Counted from the first letter of the stretch, positions 22,964-33,040 are shown. The stretch: 64,000 nt of DNA from Paraburkholderia sp. BCC1885 (GCF_900996235.1 NZ_CAAJGM010000122.1:62001-126000), one strand, 5' to 3'. The notes: a model not told the origin generated them from the letters alone. A program made the numbers and translations.

Positions 22964-23686
22964 TCAGCGCGGCAGCAGACGGCTGAGCGCCGCGCTGGCG
23001 AGGGCGCCGATCTGCGTCAGGAAGTCGGTGGCCATGCCGTCGTGGAAGCGGCGCGGGTCGGGTGAGCCCATCACCAGCAAGCCGAAGGTCGGCGCGTCGT
23101 CGTTGGCTTCGTTGGCTTCGGGGTCGCGCAGCGCGAGCAGCGCGATCGATTCCGTGGCGTGGCCGCCTTCCTGCGGCGCGGCGCCTTCGACAGGCACCGA
23201 CGCCACCGCCGGCGCGAGCCACTGCGCCGCTTCGAAGCCCGAATTGGCGCCGCAATACGGCGAGGTGAGGCTGTTGGCGAAGATGCGCACTTCCTCGCCG
23301 ACGTGACGCGCGAAGTCGGCCTGGGTGTACGGCTCGGCCACGTCCCACACGCGCAGTGCGGCTTGCGGCACGTCGAACACGTCGCGCAGGCCGTTGGCGA
23401 TGGTGCGCGGCAGGGCGTATGGGTCGCGCTCGGCCATCACGCGGATGGTCCAGCGATTGAACTTCGAGGCAATGCTGTCGTTCTCGTGCCCGTAACGCAG
23501 CAGTTCGGCGAGGCGCCGTTCGAGATGCTTGTTCTTCTCACGCAGCATTTCCATCTGCCGTTCCTGCAGCGAGACCGCGGCTTTGCCGTGCGGGTTCGCG
23601 AGCTTGATGGTCGCGAGCATTTCCGCGTGGTCGGCGAAAAATTCGGGGTTGGCGAGCAGGTATTCGGAGACTTCGCGATCGTTCAT
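22964..23686 (-). CDS. DUF484 family protein (GAF-like)
   Basis: A 240-residue protein starting MNDREVSEYLLANPEFFADH, the typical start of DUF484, followed by a coiled-coil stretch (QERQMEMLREKNKHLERRLAEL) and a GAF-like domain. Function is unknown; it is regularly found between dapF and xerC, as here. It is separated from dapF by 121 bp and from xerC by 16 bp. Confidence 0.88.
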   Translation of the reverse strand: MNDREVSEYLLANPEFFADHAEMLATIKLANPHGKAAVSLQERQMEMLREKNKHLERRLAELLRYGHENDSIASKFNRWTIRVMAERDPYALPRTIANGLRDVFDVPQAALRVWDVAEPYTQADFARHVGEEVRIFANSLTSPYCGANSGFEAAQWLAPAVASVPVEGAAPQEGGHATESIALLALRDPEANEANDDAPTFGLLVMGSPDPRRFHDGMATDFLTQIGALASAALSRLLPR

Positions 23687-23807
23687 GGTTTCGGCTAAAG
23701 GACGACGCCCTTACGCGGGCGCATCGGTCTATGGGGTCAGTCGGTTGGCCATTTGTCGGCTGCGCATGGCCGGCGTCGGCCGTGCGCCGGGCCACGCATC
23801 AGGCCGT

Positions 23808-24671
23808 TCAGTCGGCCAGTTCGATTTCACCTTCGAAGACGGTTGCGGCGGGGCCGGCCATCAGGAGCGGCGTGTTGCCGTGCTCGCCATGCCAGGAAAT
23901 CGTCAGCACGCCGCCATGGGTATGTACCTTCACCGGCGTATCGAGCAGGCCGCGGCGAATCCCCGCGGCCACGGCCGCACAGGCGCCGGTGCCGCACGCC
24001 AAGGTTTCGCCGGCGCCGCGCTCGTAGACGCGCAGTTTGATCTCGCTACGCCCGACGATCTGCATGAAGCCGGCGTTGACGCGTTGCGGAAAGCGCGCAT
24101 GCCGCTCGATTACGGGACCCTCGACGGGCACCGGCCAGGCCTCGACATCGTCGACGATCTGCACGGCGTGCGGATTGCCCATCGAAACCACCGAGATCCA
24201 GCGCGTGGCGCCGTTCACTTCGAGCGGCCAGAGCGTGTCGTCACCCTCGCGGCGGCCTTCGAGGCCGCTGGCGTCGAACGGCACGCGCGCCGGCTCGAAC
24301 ACCGGCACGCCCATATCCACGCTGACGTCGCCGTTCTCCTGCATGGTCAGCGTGATGACGCCGTTTTGCACCTGGACACGCACGCTGCGCGCGTCGGTCA
24401 GGCCCGTGTCGCGCACGAACTTGACGAAGCAGCGCGCGCCGTTGCCGCAGTGCTCGACCTCGCCGCCGTCGCAATTGAAAATGCGGTACCTGAAATCCAC
24501 GCCTTCGATGGTGGGCTTTTCGACCAGCAGAAGCTGATCGGCGCCGACGCCGAAGTGCCGGTCCGCGAGCGCGCGCACCTGCGCGGCGCTCAGTTCGAGC
24601 GGCCGCGTGTAGCCATCGAGCACGACAAAGTCGTTACCCGCGCCGTGCATTTTGGTGAATTTCAGTCTCAT
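23808..24671 (-). CDS. dapF: Diaminopimelate epimerase
   Basis: Converts LL- to meso-diaminopimelate for lysine and peptidoglycan. The 287-residue protein has [11 protein letters not shown] at the start and the two catalytic cysteines in [10 protein letters not shown] and [12 protein letters not shown]. The ATG at 24671 (MRLKFTKM) gives the normal length; upstream open codons overlap the lpxL end in another frame and are rejected. It follows lpxL by 73 bp. Confidence 0.97.
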   Translation of the reverse strand: MRLKFTKMHGAGNDFVVLDGYTRPLELSAAQVRALADRHFGVGADQLLLVEKPTIEGVDFRYRIFNCDGGEVEHCGNGARCFVKFVRDTGLTDARSVRVQVQNGVITLTMQENGDVSVDMGVPVFEPARVPFDASGLEGRREGDDTLWPLEVNGATRWISVVSMGNPHAVQIVDDVEAWPVPVEGPVIERHARFPQRVNAGFMQIVGRSEIKLRVYERGAGETLACGTGACAAVAAGIRRGLLDTPVKVHTHGGVLTISWHGEHGNTPLLMAGPAATVFEGEIELAD

Positions 24672-24744
24672 GTCGCTATTGTAAGGGACACGCGCCGACG
24701 CGCGCCGAACGCCGCCTTTTATTGCGTGGCGCCCGCGCGTTTCA

Positions 24745-25629
24745 TCAATAAACACTCGGCTGGCCGGGCGGGCGCGTCTTGAAGCGCTTGTGCACCCAAT
24801 AATACTGTTCGGGCATCAGGGGAATCTGCTCTTCCAGGAAGGCATTCATGCGGCGCGCGTCGGCCTCGTCGTCGCCGGTGGGGTAGTTTTCCCACGGCTT
24901 GAATACCTTCAGACGATAGCCCTTGTAGTTCGGCAGCACCTCGCCGATGAACGGCACCACCTGCGCGTTGCCCACCTTGGCGAGCCGTCCGACGGCGGTC
25001 AGCGTACAGGTCGGCACGCCGAAGAACGGCACGAAGGTCGAGTTGCGCATGCCGTAATCCATGTCGGCGCCGAGCATCACCGGCTTCCTGTCGCGCAGCC
25101 AGCGCAGCACGATGCGGGCGCTGTCGGCGCGGCTTGCCATGTCCGCACCGAAGCGGGCGCGCGCCGCCTTGGCGACCTCCTCGAGCTCCGGGTTCGACAT
25201 CGGCTGATACAGCGAGCCGCATTGCCGCCTGAGCGAGTAGTTGAGAAAGATCGAACCCGCCTCGATCCCCACGAAGTGGAAGCCGAGAAACAGCGTGGGC
25301 GGCAGATCGGGATCGGTGAGGTCGATCGCGCTGTCGAGCTGGATCAGTTTTTCGAGCTTTTTGGCCGAGCCGAACCACTGCACGCTACGCTCCAGATAAC
25401 TGCGGATGGCGTGGCGAAAATGCTTCTGCGCGACCTCTTCACGATGCTCGTCGCTCCATTCGGGGAAGCACAGCTTGAGGTTGATATGAACAATGCGCTT
25501 GCGCCGGCTGGGGATCTGATAGAGCAGCCAGCCGAGGCCGTCGCCGAGGCGGGCGATGAGGCCATAGGGCAATAGCGCAAACAGTTTCAGCAATCCGATG
25601 GCGAGTCTGGCTCCGAGACGGCTCAGCAT
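24745..25629 (-). CDS. lpxL: Lipid A biosynthesis lauroyl acyltransferase
   Basis: Adds a secondary acyl chain to the Kdo2-lipid A precursor at the inner membrane. The 294-residue protein has an N-terminal hydrophobic helix, the catalytic HX4E motif in [10 protein letters not shown], and later [19 protein letters not shown] and a C-terminal [19 protein letters not shown] segment typical of LpxL/HtrB. It is divergent from metK and probably heads the lpxL-dapF-DUF484-xerC group. Whether it is LpxL- or LpxM-like in specificity cannot be decided. Confidence 0.88.
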   Translation of the reverse strand: MLSRLGARLAIGLLKLFALLPYGLIARLGDGLGWLLYQIPSRRKRIVHINLKLCFPEWSDEHREEVAQKHFRHAIRSYLERSVQWFGSAKKLEKLIQLDSAIDLTDPDLPPTLFLGFHFVGIEAGSIFLNYSLRRQCGSLYQPMSNPELEEVAKAARARFGADMASRADSARIVLRWLRDRKPVMLGADMDYGMRNSTFVPFFGVPTCTLTAVGRLAKVGNAQVVPFIGEVLPNYKGYRLKVFKPWENYPTGDDEADARRMNAFLEEQIPLMPEQYYWVHKRFKTRPPGQPSVY

Positions 25630-25713
25630 GTGGCCGCTCCGTGGCGGGCACCTGGGAACGCTGCGCGCAAAGAAGCCTTGGACGAGTCGAAATACAACAC
25701 GCGTGGGTACTCT

Positions 25714-25740
25714 GTGACAAATGTAGGAAGTCGCTATAAT
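25714..25740 (+). promoter_or_regulatory. Candidate metK promoter
   Basis: GTGACA (25714-25719) and a perfect TATAAT (25735-25740) with a 15-bp spacer. It gives a leader of about 160 nt before the GTG start at 25906. No known SAM-sensing riboswitch was recognised in the leader. Confidence 0.5.
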
Positions 25741-25905
25741 AAGGGCTTCGCCGAGTTAATAGACAACTTGCGGGGCGAAGCTGCCAGGCGCGATCCACAC
25801 GATACGCGCCGCGCAGTCAGGAAATCCGCTAAAGCGTCGCCGCTTCAGGCTTCCGAAGCTGGCTACGTGAAACTCAACCGTAACCACACAACAGGAGTCT
25901 GCAAC

Positions 25906-27093
25906 GTGGCAAACGACTATCTCTTCACCTCCGAATCGGTTTCGGAAGGCCATCCGGACAAGGTCGCGGACCAAATCTCCGACGCGATTCTCGACGCTAT
26001 CCTGGCTCAGGACAAATACTCCCGCGTGGCCGCAGAAACGCTCTGCAATACGGGTCTCGTCGTGCTGGCCGGTGAAATCACCACCACTGCAAACGTCGAC
26101 TACATCCAGGTTGCGCGTAACACCATCAAGCGCATCGGCTACGACAACACCGATTACGGCATCGACTACCGCGGTTGCGCGGTGCTCGTCGCATATGACA
26201 AGCAGTCGCCGGACATCGCCCAGGGCGTGGACCGCGCCCACGACAACAATCTCGATCAGGGCGCGGGCGACCAGGGCCTGATGTTCGGCTACGCATGCGA
26301 AGAAACGCCGGAACTGATGCCGCTGCCGATCCACCTGTCGCACCGTCTGGTCGAGCGCCAGGCCAACCTGCGCCGCGACGGCCGTCTGCCCTGGCTGCGT
26401 CCGGATGCGAAGTCGCAGGTCACCGTGCGTTACGTCGACGGCAAGCCGCATGCAATCGACACGGTCGTGCTGTCCACGCAGCACTCGCCGGACATCGACC
26501 TGACCACGCTGCGCGAAGCCGTGATCGAAGAAGTCATCAAGCCGACGCTGCCGGCTGAGCTGATCAAGGGCGACATCAAGTTCCTGGTCAACCCCACCGG
26601 CCGCTTCGTGATTGGCGGCCCGCAAGGCGACTGCGGCCTGACGGGCCGCAAGATCATCGTCGACACCTACGGCGGCGCGGCGCCGCACGGCGGCGGCGCG
26701 TTCTCGGGCAAGGATCCGTCGAAGGTCGACCGTTCGGCGGCTTATGCCGGCCGTTATGTCGCGAAGAACATCGTGGCTGCCGGGCTCGCGTCGCGTTGCC
26801 TGATCCAGGTGTCGTATGCGATTGGCGTGGCCCAGCCGACTTCGGTGATGGTCAACACGTTCGGCACGGGCCGCGTGTCGGATGCGACGATCACGCGCCT
26901 CGTGCAGGAACATTTCGACCTGCGTCCGAAGGGCATCATCCAGATGCTGGACCTGCTGCGCCCGATCTACGAGAAGAGCGCGGCTTACGGCCACTTCGGC
27001 CGCGAAGAGCCGGAATTCACGTGGGAAGCCACGGATAAGGCGTTGGCGCTGGCGGAAGCGGCTGGCACGGAGCCGGTGGCTGCGCTGGCTTAA
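25906..27093 (+). CDS. metK: S-adenosylmethionine synthase
   Basis: Makes SAM from methionine and ATP. The 395-residue protein opens with [20 protein letters not shown] and has [12 protein letters not shown], the P-loop-like [19 protein letters not shown] and [11 protein letters not shown]. The start is a GTG at 25906 with aggag at 25893-25897, 8 bp upstream; the open frame before it is the leader. A strong terminator follows. Confidence 0.98.
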   Translation: MANDYLFTSESVSEGHPDKVADQISDAILDAILAQDKYSRVAAETLCNTGLVVLAGEITTTANVDYIQVARNTIKRIGYDNTDYGIDYRGCAVLVAYDKQSPDIAQGVDRAHDNNLDQGAGDQGLMFGYACEETPELMPLPIHLSHRLVERQANLRRDGRLPWLRPDAKSQVTVRYVDGKPHAIDTVVLSTQHSPDIDLTTLREAVIEEVIKPTLPAELIKGDIKFLVNPTGRFVIGGPQGDCGLTGRKIIVDTYGGAAPHGGGAFSGKDPSKVDRSAAYAGRYVAKNIVAAGLASRCLIQVSYAIGVAQPTSVMVNTFGTGRVSDATITRLVQEHFDLRPKGIIQMLDLLRPIYEKSAAYGHFGREEPEFTWEATDKALALAEAAGTEPVAALA

Positions 27094-27119
27094 GCCGTTT
27101 TATCTGGTGGTTTGAATGG

Positions 27120-27154
27120 AGGACAGGGATTCAGATTCCTGTCCTTTTTTCTTT
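27120..27154 (+). terminator. Rho-independent terminator of metK
   Basis: GGACAGG (27121-27127) pairs with CCTGTCC (27138-27144), followed by TTTTTTCTTT. It lies 27 bp after metK. Confidence 0.88.
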
Positions 27155-27227
27155 AGGGCGCGTGTTTCGCCGCAGAAACGCGGGCTTGAGCCGAGAGCCG
27201 CCTGCTGGCTGTGGGCAGTGGCTCCCC

Positions 27228-27618
27228 TTACGTCGCGCGCGAACCGTCGACATTCAAGAGACGGAATTCCGCAGGCGATTCTTCCAGGGCGTGCGCGCCC
27301 CTGATTTGCAGGACCAGATTGCCAAGGTCCGAGTAGTCGAATTGAGCGCACCAGCTGGCCATTCTGGAAATTGCCTTAATTAGCGGCTCCGTTTGCTGCC
27401 CATGCGTGAGTACCCGAAGGCAGTCGACAAACTGAGGGTGAAACAGTGTCGGAATGATGATGCGGCAGCGCTCGATTCTCGATAGCTCGGCGTTCATGAT
27501 CAGTCTCATCGGATCCGGCTTCGACATAGACACCGGCGGCAATTCGCGTCAGGTGGCCGTTTTTCGCGCGCCGCTGGAGATCGCGGTCGAACGTAGCTTC
27601 GCCCGAGGCAAATGGCAC
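27228..27618 (-). pseudogene. Broken AbiEi-like / Fic-like gene remnant
   Basis: On the minus strand, one frame (from 27618) reads RDLQRRAKNGHLTRIAAGVYV, resembling the winged-helix start of AbiEi/DUF6088-type proteins. About 100 bp later a second frame (from 27542, clear from MNAELSRIERCRIIIPTLF) resembles the C-terminal part of Fic-family proteins, with CLRVLTHGQQTEPLIKAI and CAQFDYSDLG. The frames differ by one base, and the Fic active-site motif HPFxxGNGR is absent, so it looks like an internally deleted, frameshifted remnant. Base composition is lower in GC than the neighbours. The family calls are by eye and moderate. Confidence 0.45.
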
Positions 27619-27842
27619 CTCGTCGAATTGTCGTTTATTAGCTAAATTGGGGATTGCATCGACACCACTGACATGTCGTTTTTTTCAGCTATAGAAGTGC
27701 GATTACTTGAAAAGAGATGTCGCGGCGGAGCTACGCACGAGGCAATTTTGTCGTAAACGAGCTTACTCGCATGCGCAGCAAACTTGCCGATGTCGCGACG
27801 GAATCACTCAGGCCGGTCTTCGTTCGCGGCAGTACCTACGCA

Positions 27843-28193
27843 TTAAGGCCGCGCAAACCCAAACCACCCTTCACTACCAAACGACATCCGGCGCGGACGA
27901 CGGCTCGTGCTGCGCGCCACGACGCGCGGCGCGGGCAGCGCGCGTAACGGCGTCGGCTTGCGCAGCAGCGTGCGCAGCGAGAACCGCCGCGAACCGGCTT
28001 TGCTGCGCAGCGCGACGAAAAAAGTCTGGAACCAGGTGCGGATGCCGTCCACCGGTTTGGCGTCGCGCCATTGACCGGCGAGCGCGCGGGTACGGGTCGC
28101 ATGGTGACGCAGCGCGCGCACGACGTGCCGGCGCGCGGGACGCGCTGCCTTGAGGGCGGCGCGGGTAAGACGGGTGCTCAGGAGAGTGTGCAT
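27843..28193 (-). CDS. Hypothetical Arg-rich small protein
   Basis: Open frame of 116 residues (MHTLLSTRLTRAALKAARPA...), very rich in Arg and Ala, with a central FQTFFVALRSKAGSRRFSLR stretch. No family recognised and no strong ribosome site; GC-rich antisense frames often look like this. A longer frame runs up to 28328. It lies in the 1.5-kb accessory-looking gap between metK and the next gene. Confidence 0.3.
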   Translation of the reverse strand: MHTLLSTRLTRAALKAARPARRHVVRALRHHATRTRALAGQWRDAKPVDGIRTWFQTFFVALRSKAGSRRFSLRTLLRKPTPLRALPAPRVVARSTSRRPRRMSFGSEGWFGFARP

Positions 28194-28595
28194 GGCTTCA
28201 ACGCTAGGCAGCGAGTCGTGCGGCAAGAGGTGCTGAAAAAAAGAGCACCAACTATGCCAGCGAGAACGACGCGCAAGCCCGAAAATGGACCGGATGTCGC
28301 GGCAGTGGGCTGGAAAGCCCGTGCGCAAAGGAAAGCAGAGGGAATTGCAATCAACATGCGTGCAGGCTACACGCGATTCGTGACGTCAGAAAGTCCGTTT
28401 TAACCCTCGGCTTTACGGGTTTTTACGGGGCAGAACGCGCGCTGGCGCGGGGCCCAGGCGGTCCTGTTACGGTCGATAAGCGTGCATGTCTGCCCTCGCG
28501 ATGTGCCCCGGCCCTTTGTCGCACCTCGAAGGCCGCACGCTGATCGCGCACGTTTTACAATCGAGCATCGGTCAGTAAAAAGTAACGGAATACCC

Positions 28596-29357
28596 ATGTC
28601 AGTCCATTCGAAGAAAGAACAGGTTCAGGTGCTGCGGGAGCGGGGCTTCGTCGTCGTGCCGGGGCTGGTTTCGCCCGAGCGCTGCAGCGAACTCCGGCAG
28701 ATCGCCGCGCAGCAACTGCAGGAAGCGGCCACGCCCATCGAATTCGAAGCGGACTTGCGCTATCCGGGCGCGCCGGATTCGCGGCATGCGCCGGGCGGCC
28801 ATACCGTGCGCCGTCTGCTCGACGCGTATGCGCGCCATCCGCGCTTCGCCGAGTGGGCGACGGCGCCGGAAATCCGCGGCTGGATGGAAACCTATTTCGG
28901 TGAAGAGCCGCGCCTGTCGCGCGCCCACCACAACTGCATGATGACCAAGCACCCCGCCTATGGCAGCCTGACCGGCTGGCATCGCGACGTTCGTTACTGG
29001 TCGTTCGAGCGCGACGATCTGGTCTCAGTGTGGCTCGCGCTGGGCTCGGAGACCGTCGACAACGGCGCCTTATGGCTCGTGCCGCAATCGCACAATGCAA
29101 CCTTCACCTCCGAGCGTTTCGACGACGCCAAATTCTTCCGCTCCGATCTGCCGGAGAACCAGGCGCTGATCCAGACCGCCGTGTCACCGGAACTCAAGGC
29201 CGGCGACGTGGTGTTCTTCCACTGCAATACGCTGCATTCGGCCGGCAAAAACATCAGCGACGCGGTGAAGTTTTCCTTGGTCTACACCTATCACGGCGCG
29301 AGCAATGTGCCGTTGCCGGGCTCGCGCTCGGCGTCGAAGCCCGAAGTCGCGTTCTGA
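28596..29357 (+). CDS. Phytanoyl-CoA dioxygenase family protein
   Basis: A non-haem Fe(II)/2-oxoglutarate oxygenase. The 253-residue protein has the iron-binding HxD in GWHRDVRYWSF and the distal His in CNTLHSAGKNIS, with the family's VSVWLALGSETVDNGALW core between them. The ATG at 28596 (MSVHSKKEQVQVLRERGFVVV) fits the PhyH N-terminus. No partner gene gives a clue to the substrate. Confidence 0.85.
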   Translation: MSVHSKKEQVQVLRERGFVVVPGLVSPERCSELRQIAAQQLQEAATPIEFEADLRYPGAPDSRHAPGGHTVRRLLDAYARHPRFAEWATAPEIRGWMETYFGEEPRLSRAHHNCMMTKHPAYGSLTGWHRDVRYWSFERDDLVSVWLALGSETVDNGALWLVPQSHNATFTSERFDDAKFFRSDLPENQALIQTAVSPELKAGDVVFFHCNTLHSAGKNISDAVKFSLVYTYHGASNVPLPGSRSASKPEVAF

Positions 29358-29442
29358 GCTCGGGGAAGCATCCGGAACAGAATCCGGAAATGGCGGGGCG
29401 CCCTTTGAGGGCGCCCGCCGCTGTACGGCTTTAGCGCATGCC

Positions 29443-29649
29443 CTAGCGTCTGCCGCCCGAAGTCGCCAGCCCGATCAGGCCGGCGAGCGCCGCCACCACG
29501 CCGCCGGCCATCAAATAAATCGCCTTGTTGCTGGGCGAGCCGGTGAACACGCGTGAGACATCACTGCTCAACGAGTGATACGCCTGGACGCCGAAATACA
29601 GCAGCAGGACGCCGCCGACAATCAATGCGAGCGAAATCGCTTTGGTCAT
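29443..29649 (-). CDS. Small DUF3185-type membrane protein
   Basis: A 68-residue protein with two hydrophobic helices (AISLALIVGGVLLLYFGVQA and AIYLMAGGVVAALAGLIGLA) separated by a polar loop, matching DUF3185. The ATG at 29649 (MTKAISLAL) has a ggag site 8 bp upstream; the earlier in-frame ATG at 29661 overlaps that site and is less likely. It converges with the phyH-like gene. Confidence 0.75.
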   Translation of the reverse strand: MTKAISLALIVGGVLLLYFGVQAYHSLSSDVSRVFTGSPSNKAIYLMAGGVVAALAGLIGLATSGGRR

Positions 29650-29863
29650 GAATATCTCCATTAAACAGGGTCGTCGAAGTGTAGGGGAGGGCCGCTGCGG
29701 CGTCCATCCCGCATAATGGGCGTCAGCAGCCTGTGCGACGATTCGCTAAGATAGCGGGCTCGTCTCACCCCGCACGAAACCGCACGCGGTCGCGCCACGC
29801 CCATCACCGGCGACGCGGTTGCCTCGCGATTCTTCCTTCCGTTTTTATCAAGGGATTCAAGCA

Positions 29864-30907
29864 ATGGCTTACGAAGCAGCTTCAGCACGCTATTCGGACA
29901 TGCAATACCGCGTTTGCGGCAAGTCGGGTCTCAAACTGCCGGCGCTTTCGCTGGGCCTGTGGCATAACTTCGGCGACACCACGCCTTTGTCCACGCAACG
30001 CGAAATCCTGCGCACCGCCTTCGATCTTGGCATCACGCACTTCGATCTGGCCAACAACTACGGTCCTCCCTACGGCAGCGCCGAAACGAATTTCGGCCGT
30101 CTTTTCAAGGACGACTTCAAGCCGTACCGCGACGAACTGCTGATCTCGTCGAAGGCAGGCTGGGACATGTGGCCCGGCCCTTACGGCCAGGGCGGCGGCT
30201 CGCGTAAATACATACTCGCGAGTCTCGATCAGAGCTTGCAGCGCATGGGCCTCGACTACGTGGATATCTTCTATTCGCACCGTTTCGACGCCGACACGCC
30301 GCTCGAAGAAACCGCCGGCGCGCTGGCGAGCGCGGTGCAGCAGGGCAAGGCGCTGTACATCGGCATTTCGTCGTACTCGGCAGCCAAGACGCGCGAGATG
30401 GCGAAGCTGCTCGCCGAAAACAAGGTGCCGTTGCTGATCCATCAGCCGGCTTACAACATGCTCAACCGCTGGGTGGAGCATGAACTGCTCGACACGCTGG
30501 ACGATCTCGGCACGGGCAGCATCGCTTTCACGCCGTTGGCGCAGGGCCTGTTGACGGGCAAGTACCTGAACGGCGTGCCGCAGGATGCACGCGTGAACAA
30601 GCCGGGCGGCGGCTCGCTGAAACAGGATCACCTGAGCGCGCAGAACATCGAGCAGGTGCGCAAGCTCAATGACATCGCCCAGCGGCGCGGTCAGAGCCTC
30701 GCGCAAATGGCGCTGGCATGGACGCTGCGTGGCGGTCGCGTCACGTCGGCGCTGATCGGCGCGAGCAAGGCCGAGCAGGTGCGTGAAAACGTCGGCGCGT
30801 TGAAGAACCTTGAGTTCTCCACCGAGGAACTGGCGGAGATCGACCGCTATGCAACCGAAGGTGGCGTCAACCTGTGGGAAAAGCCGTCCACGGATCAGGC
30901 TATCTAA
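29864..30907 (+). CDS. Aldo/keto reductase, YghZ-like L-glyceraldehyde 3-phosphate reductase
   Basis: An NADPH-dependent reductase of the AKR14/Kvbeta type. The 347-residue protein has FDLANNYGPPYGSAE (catalytic Asp and Tyr), SSKAGWDMWPGPYG (Lys), YSHRFD (His) and the NADP-binding end GASKAEQVRENV. LANNYGPPYG and DMWPGPYG are characteristic of E. coli YghZ relatives, which detoxify L-glyceraldehyde 3-phosphate and methylglyoxal. The ATG at 29864 follows agggat. A strong terminator lies 66 bp after the stop. Confidence 0.9.
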   Translation: MAYEAASARYSDMQYRVCGKSGLKLPALSLGLWHNFGDTTPLSTQREILRTAFDLGITHFDLANNYGPPYGSAETNFGRLFKDDFKPYRDELLISSKAGWDMWPGPYGQGGGSRKYILASLDQSLQRMGLDYVDIFYSHRFDADTPLEETAGALASAVQQGKALYIGISSYSAAKTREMAKLLAENKVPLLIHQPAYNMLNRWVEHELLDTLDDLGTGSIAFTPLAQGLLTGKYLNGVPQDARVNKPGGGSLKQDHLSAQNIEQVRKLNDIAQRRGQSLAQMALAWTLRGGRVTSALIGASKAEQVRENVGALKNLEFSTEELAEIDRYATEGGVNLWEKPSTDQAI

Positions 30908-30973
30908 GGTTGCTGCTCGGTCTGGCGAGGCATGCGTTCGCCGGATCGACGGGTCGTCACGTTGTCAGGAAAG

Positions 30974-31000
30974 AAAGCCGCCGAAAAGGCGGCTTTTTTT
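30974..31000 (+). terminator. Rho-independent terminator after aldo/keto reductase gene
   Basis: AAAGCCGCC (30974-30982) pairs with GGCGGCTTT (30988-30996) around a GAAAA loop, followed by more T residues. Confidence 0.9.
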
Positions 31001-31105
31001 ATGCGCAGCCGCCTCGCCTGACACGTTACGTGTCAGGCGTACCGTTCTTCCCGCTGTCATACAGCACTGCTAAGGTCGCGGCGATCTCGTCTCGACGGAG
31101 GGAAG

Positions 31106-32113
31106 ATGGACTCACGTGCGGCCGCCCAGGCCGGACCGGCAGTGTCAGCGGCAGGAAAGGTGCGACGCACGCCGCGACGCGCGGCGATGGACGTGCGCGC
31201 CAATCTCACGCTGCTCGCCATCGTCACGCTGGCGACGGCGTTGCAGCTTTTCGGCTTGCCTGTCCTGCTGCGCGAATGGGGCCTGCCCGCGTTGCTGCTG
31301 ATTGTGCCGCTCGTGGTGTTGACGCCCACGCACTGGGGCTTGATTCACGAGGCGATTCACGGACAGCTATTTGCCGAACGTCATCTGAACGAAGGCGTGG
31401 CGCGTGCGCTGGCGATTTCCTTCGCGCTGCCGTTCGACGCCGTTCGTTTCGGACACCTGATGCATCATCGTTTCACCCGCGAGCCGTTTGACCGGCCCGA
31501 TGTGGTCGACGCCAGCCGGCCGCTCTGGCAAGCGTGGTTCGCCCATTACGGACGTCTGCTCGGCGGTCTCTATGCGGGCGAACTGGTGTTGCCGCTGCTC
31601 GCGTTTATGCCGGCCCGGGTCGCGCGTTCTTTGGTCGCTCGCGCCATCGCAGTGGAAGGGCCGGCCGGTGCCGACGTGCAGCGTCTCTTTGCCAATTTCG
31701 CGGCCGATCCGGCGCGGCGCACGCGGATTCGCCGTGACTGGCTGTTCACCCTCGCGCTGTTCGCGCTGGCCTTCTACCTGTATAGGACATGGTGGCCGGT
31801 GCTGGCGGTGACGATGTATTTACGGGGCGTGTGGCTGTCGACGGCGGACAACCTGCCGCACCATGGCGTGTCGCTCGACGAGCCGGGCCGCTCGCGCAAT
31901 TTTCGCGTCGCGAGAATTTGGCAAGGTGTGCTGATGAATCATCATCTGCATCGATTGCATCATCAGCATCCCACTTTGCCGTGGACCGCGCTGAGCGCGC
32001 TTGAGTCTGAAACGTGCAGCGACCCGGGCGGATCGATCGAACCCGCCTATTTTCGCAGCGCGCTGCGCCAGTTCAGAGGTCCAGGGGCAATCGACGCAGC
32101 TACGGAGCATTGA
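31106..32113 (+). CDS. Membrane fatty acid desaturase
   Basis: A 335-residue di-iron membrane enzyme with the three histidine boxes HEAIH, HLMHH and HHLHRLHH in order, between hydrophobic segments (LLAIVTLATALQLFGLPVLL, LPALLLIVPLVVL, WLFTLALFALAFYLY). The start at 31106 is preceded by ggaggga. The extra His in the DNLPHHG segment fits the family. The substrate is not predictable; it could be lipid or carotenoid-type. It stands alone, converging with a small membrane protein. Confidence 0.85.
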   Translation: MDSRAAAQAGPAVSAAGKVRRTPRRAAMDVRANLTLLAIVTLATALQLFGLPVLLREWGLPALLLIVPLVVLTPTHWGLIHEAIHGQLFAERHLNEGVARALAISFALPFDAVRFGHLMHHRFTREPFDRPDVVDASRPLWQAWFAHYGRLLGGLYAGELVLPLLAFMPARVARSLVARAIAVEGPAGADVQRLFANFAADPARRTRIRRDWLFTLALFALAFYLYRTWWPVLAVTMYLRGVWLSTADNLPHHGVSLDEPGRSRNFRVARIWQGVLMNHHLHRLHHQHPTLPWTALSALESETCSDPGGSIEPAYFRSALRQFRGPGAIDAATEH

Positions 32114-32145
32114 CTCGCGCCGTGCCGGCGAGCGCCGCCGAGCGG

Positions 32146-32331
32146 CTAAACCAGCGCGGGCAATCCCTCGACCAGCAGGAACGCGACGCCCACACCCATC
32201 AGCGCGCCGACGAGGCGAAACAGGTTGTGTCTGAACTCGGTCTTGCAGGGTAGAGCGCCGACGAATAGCGCGCCGGCAAGCGCCATCGGAATGATCAGGA
32301 TGAAATCCGCGATCGTGAAGTAGGTCGTCAT
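32146..32331 (-). CDS. Small hypothetical membrane protein
   Basis: 61 residues with two hydrophobic stretches (FTIADFILIIPMALAGALFV and LFRLVGALMGVGVAFLL). The ATG has aaggag 7 bp upstream, strong support for translation. No family recognised. It is convergent with the desaturase. Confidence 0.65.
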   Translation of the reverse strand: MTTYFTIADFILIIPMALAGALFVGALPCKTEFRHNLFRLVGALMGVGVAFLLVEGLPALV

Positions 32332-32827
32332 GCTCGTCTCCTTATGATGTCCTCGCGGGCCGGCACGGTATTTTTTAGCGTGATGCGGCTGACTCGCTTG
32401 ATTTGAGTATAGGCGACGCGTGAGACGGCGTTAGACCCGTTTGCGGCATCGCAGCGACGCTTCGCCGCGCGTGAAAGCCTTGCGGGACGTGGCCGGGCGG
32501 GTTCATGTGAGGCGCCAATGCTGCGCCCGGTTATGTAGTAGATGTTTACATTGGCCTTTCTTTGCACGGATGGTTCGACGTTTTCCGCGCGGCCCATCCG
32601 CCACGCGACGCCCCTGTATGTTTTCGAACATCCGCGCCGCAGGGTTTATGATGACCCCATCGGCATGCGGTACAGTAGGGCCATCGGCTCATTTTTGCCG
32701 GTCCACCACCGCGAGCCACGCGGAGACAATCAGGTGCGTACGCAACGTCTGGCGAAGCGGCGCTTTTATCATCACATCGACCGGCACGATCGTCATATAG
32801 CCGGCAATGGGAGAACGGGGAAATATC
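32332..32827. other. Non-coding gap upstream of small protein
   Basis: 496 bp. Open frames here are short, have no recognisable domains and no good ribosome sites. No repeats or terminators were noticed. Confidence 0.4.
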
Positions 32828-33040
32828 ATGCAAGTCGGTTCTATCGTCCGATCCGTGCATATCGCCGTGCCTCAGGGCGCGCGCGGAATTGTCATGCGCA
32901 TTCTTGGCGACATGGCGATGGTAGCGTGGTATGCCGGCGAACCCGGCACGTCGCTGCAACTCAACACGGAACCTTTCTTCCTGGAAGACCTGATCGACAC
33001 AGGCGAACTCGTCCGCCCGGCCAGCGCACAGATGCACTGA
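32828..33040 (+). CDS. Small hypothetical protein (MQVGSIVRSV type)
   Basis: 70 residues, MQVGSIVRSVHIAVPQGARG, with a beta-rich pattern that recalls a small KOW/SH3-like barrel (GARGIVMRILGDMAMVAWY). The ATG at 32828 is preferred over 32807 because the former directly follows a purine-rich ggggaa. It lies 69 bp before srkA on the same strand. Function unknown. Confidence 0.6.
   Translation: MQVGSIVRSVHIAVPQGARGIVMRILGDMAMVAWYAGEPGTSLQLNTEPFFLEDLIDTGELVRPASAQMH

Larger units (their letters stand above)
27155..28595. other. Accessory-looking gap between metK and phyH-like gene
   Basis: About 1.4 kb, partly lower in GC, with the AbiEi/Fic-like remnant (27228-27618) and one weak Arg-rich ORF. 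No insertion sequence ends or tRNA were seen. The remaining sequence holds no supported gene. Confidence 0.5.

Noticed and set aside
25741..25905. SAM riboswitch in the metK leader
   Set aside because: No known SAM-binding pattern recognised by eye; a covariance-model search would decide.
32441..32800. Possible 119-codon gene before the small protein
   Set aside because: No ribosome site, motif or composition support.
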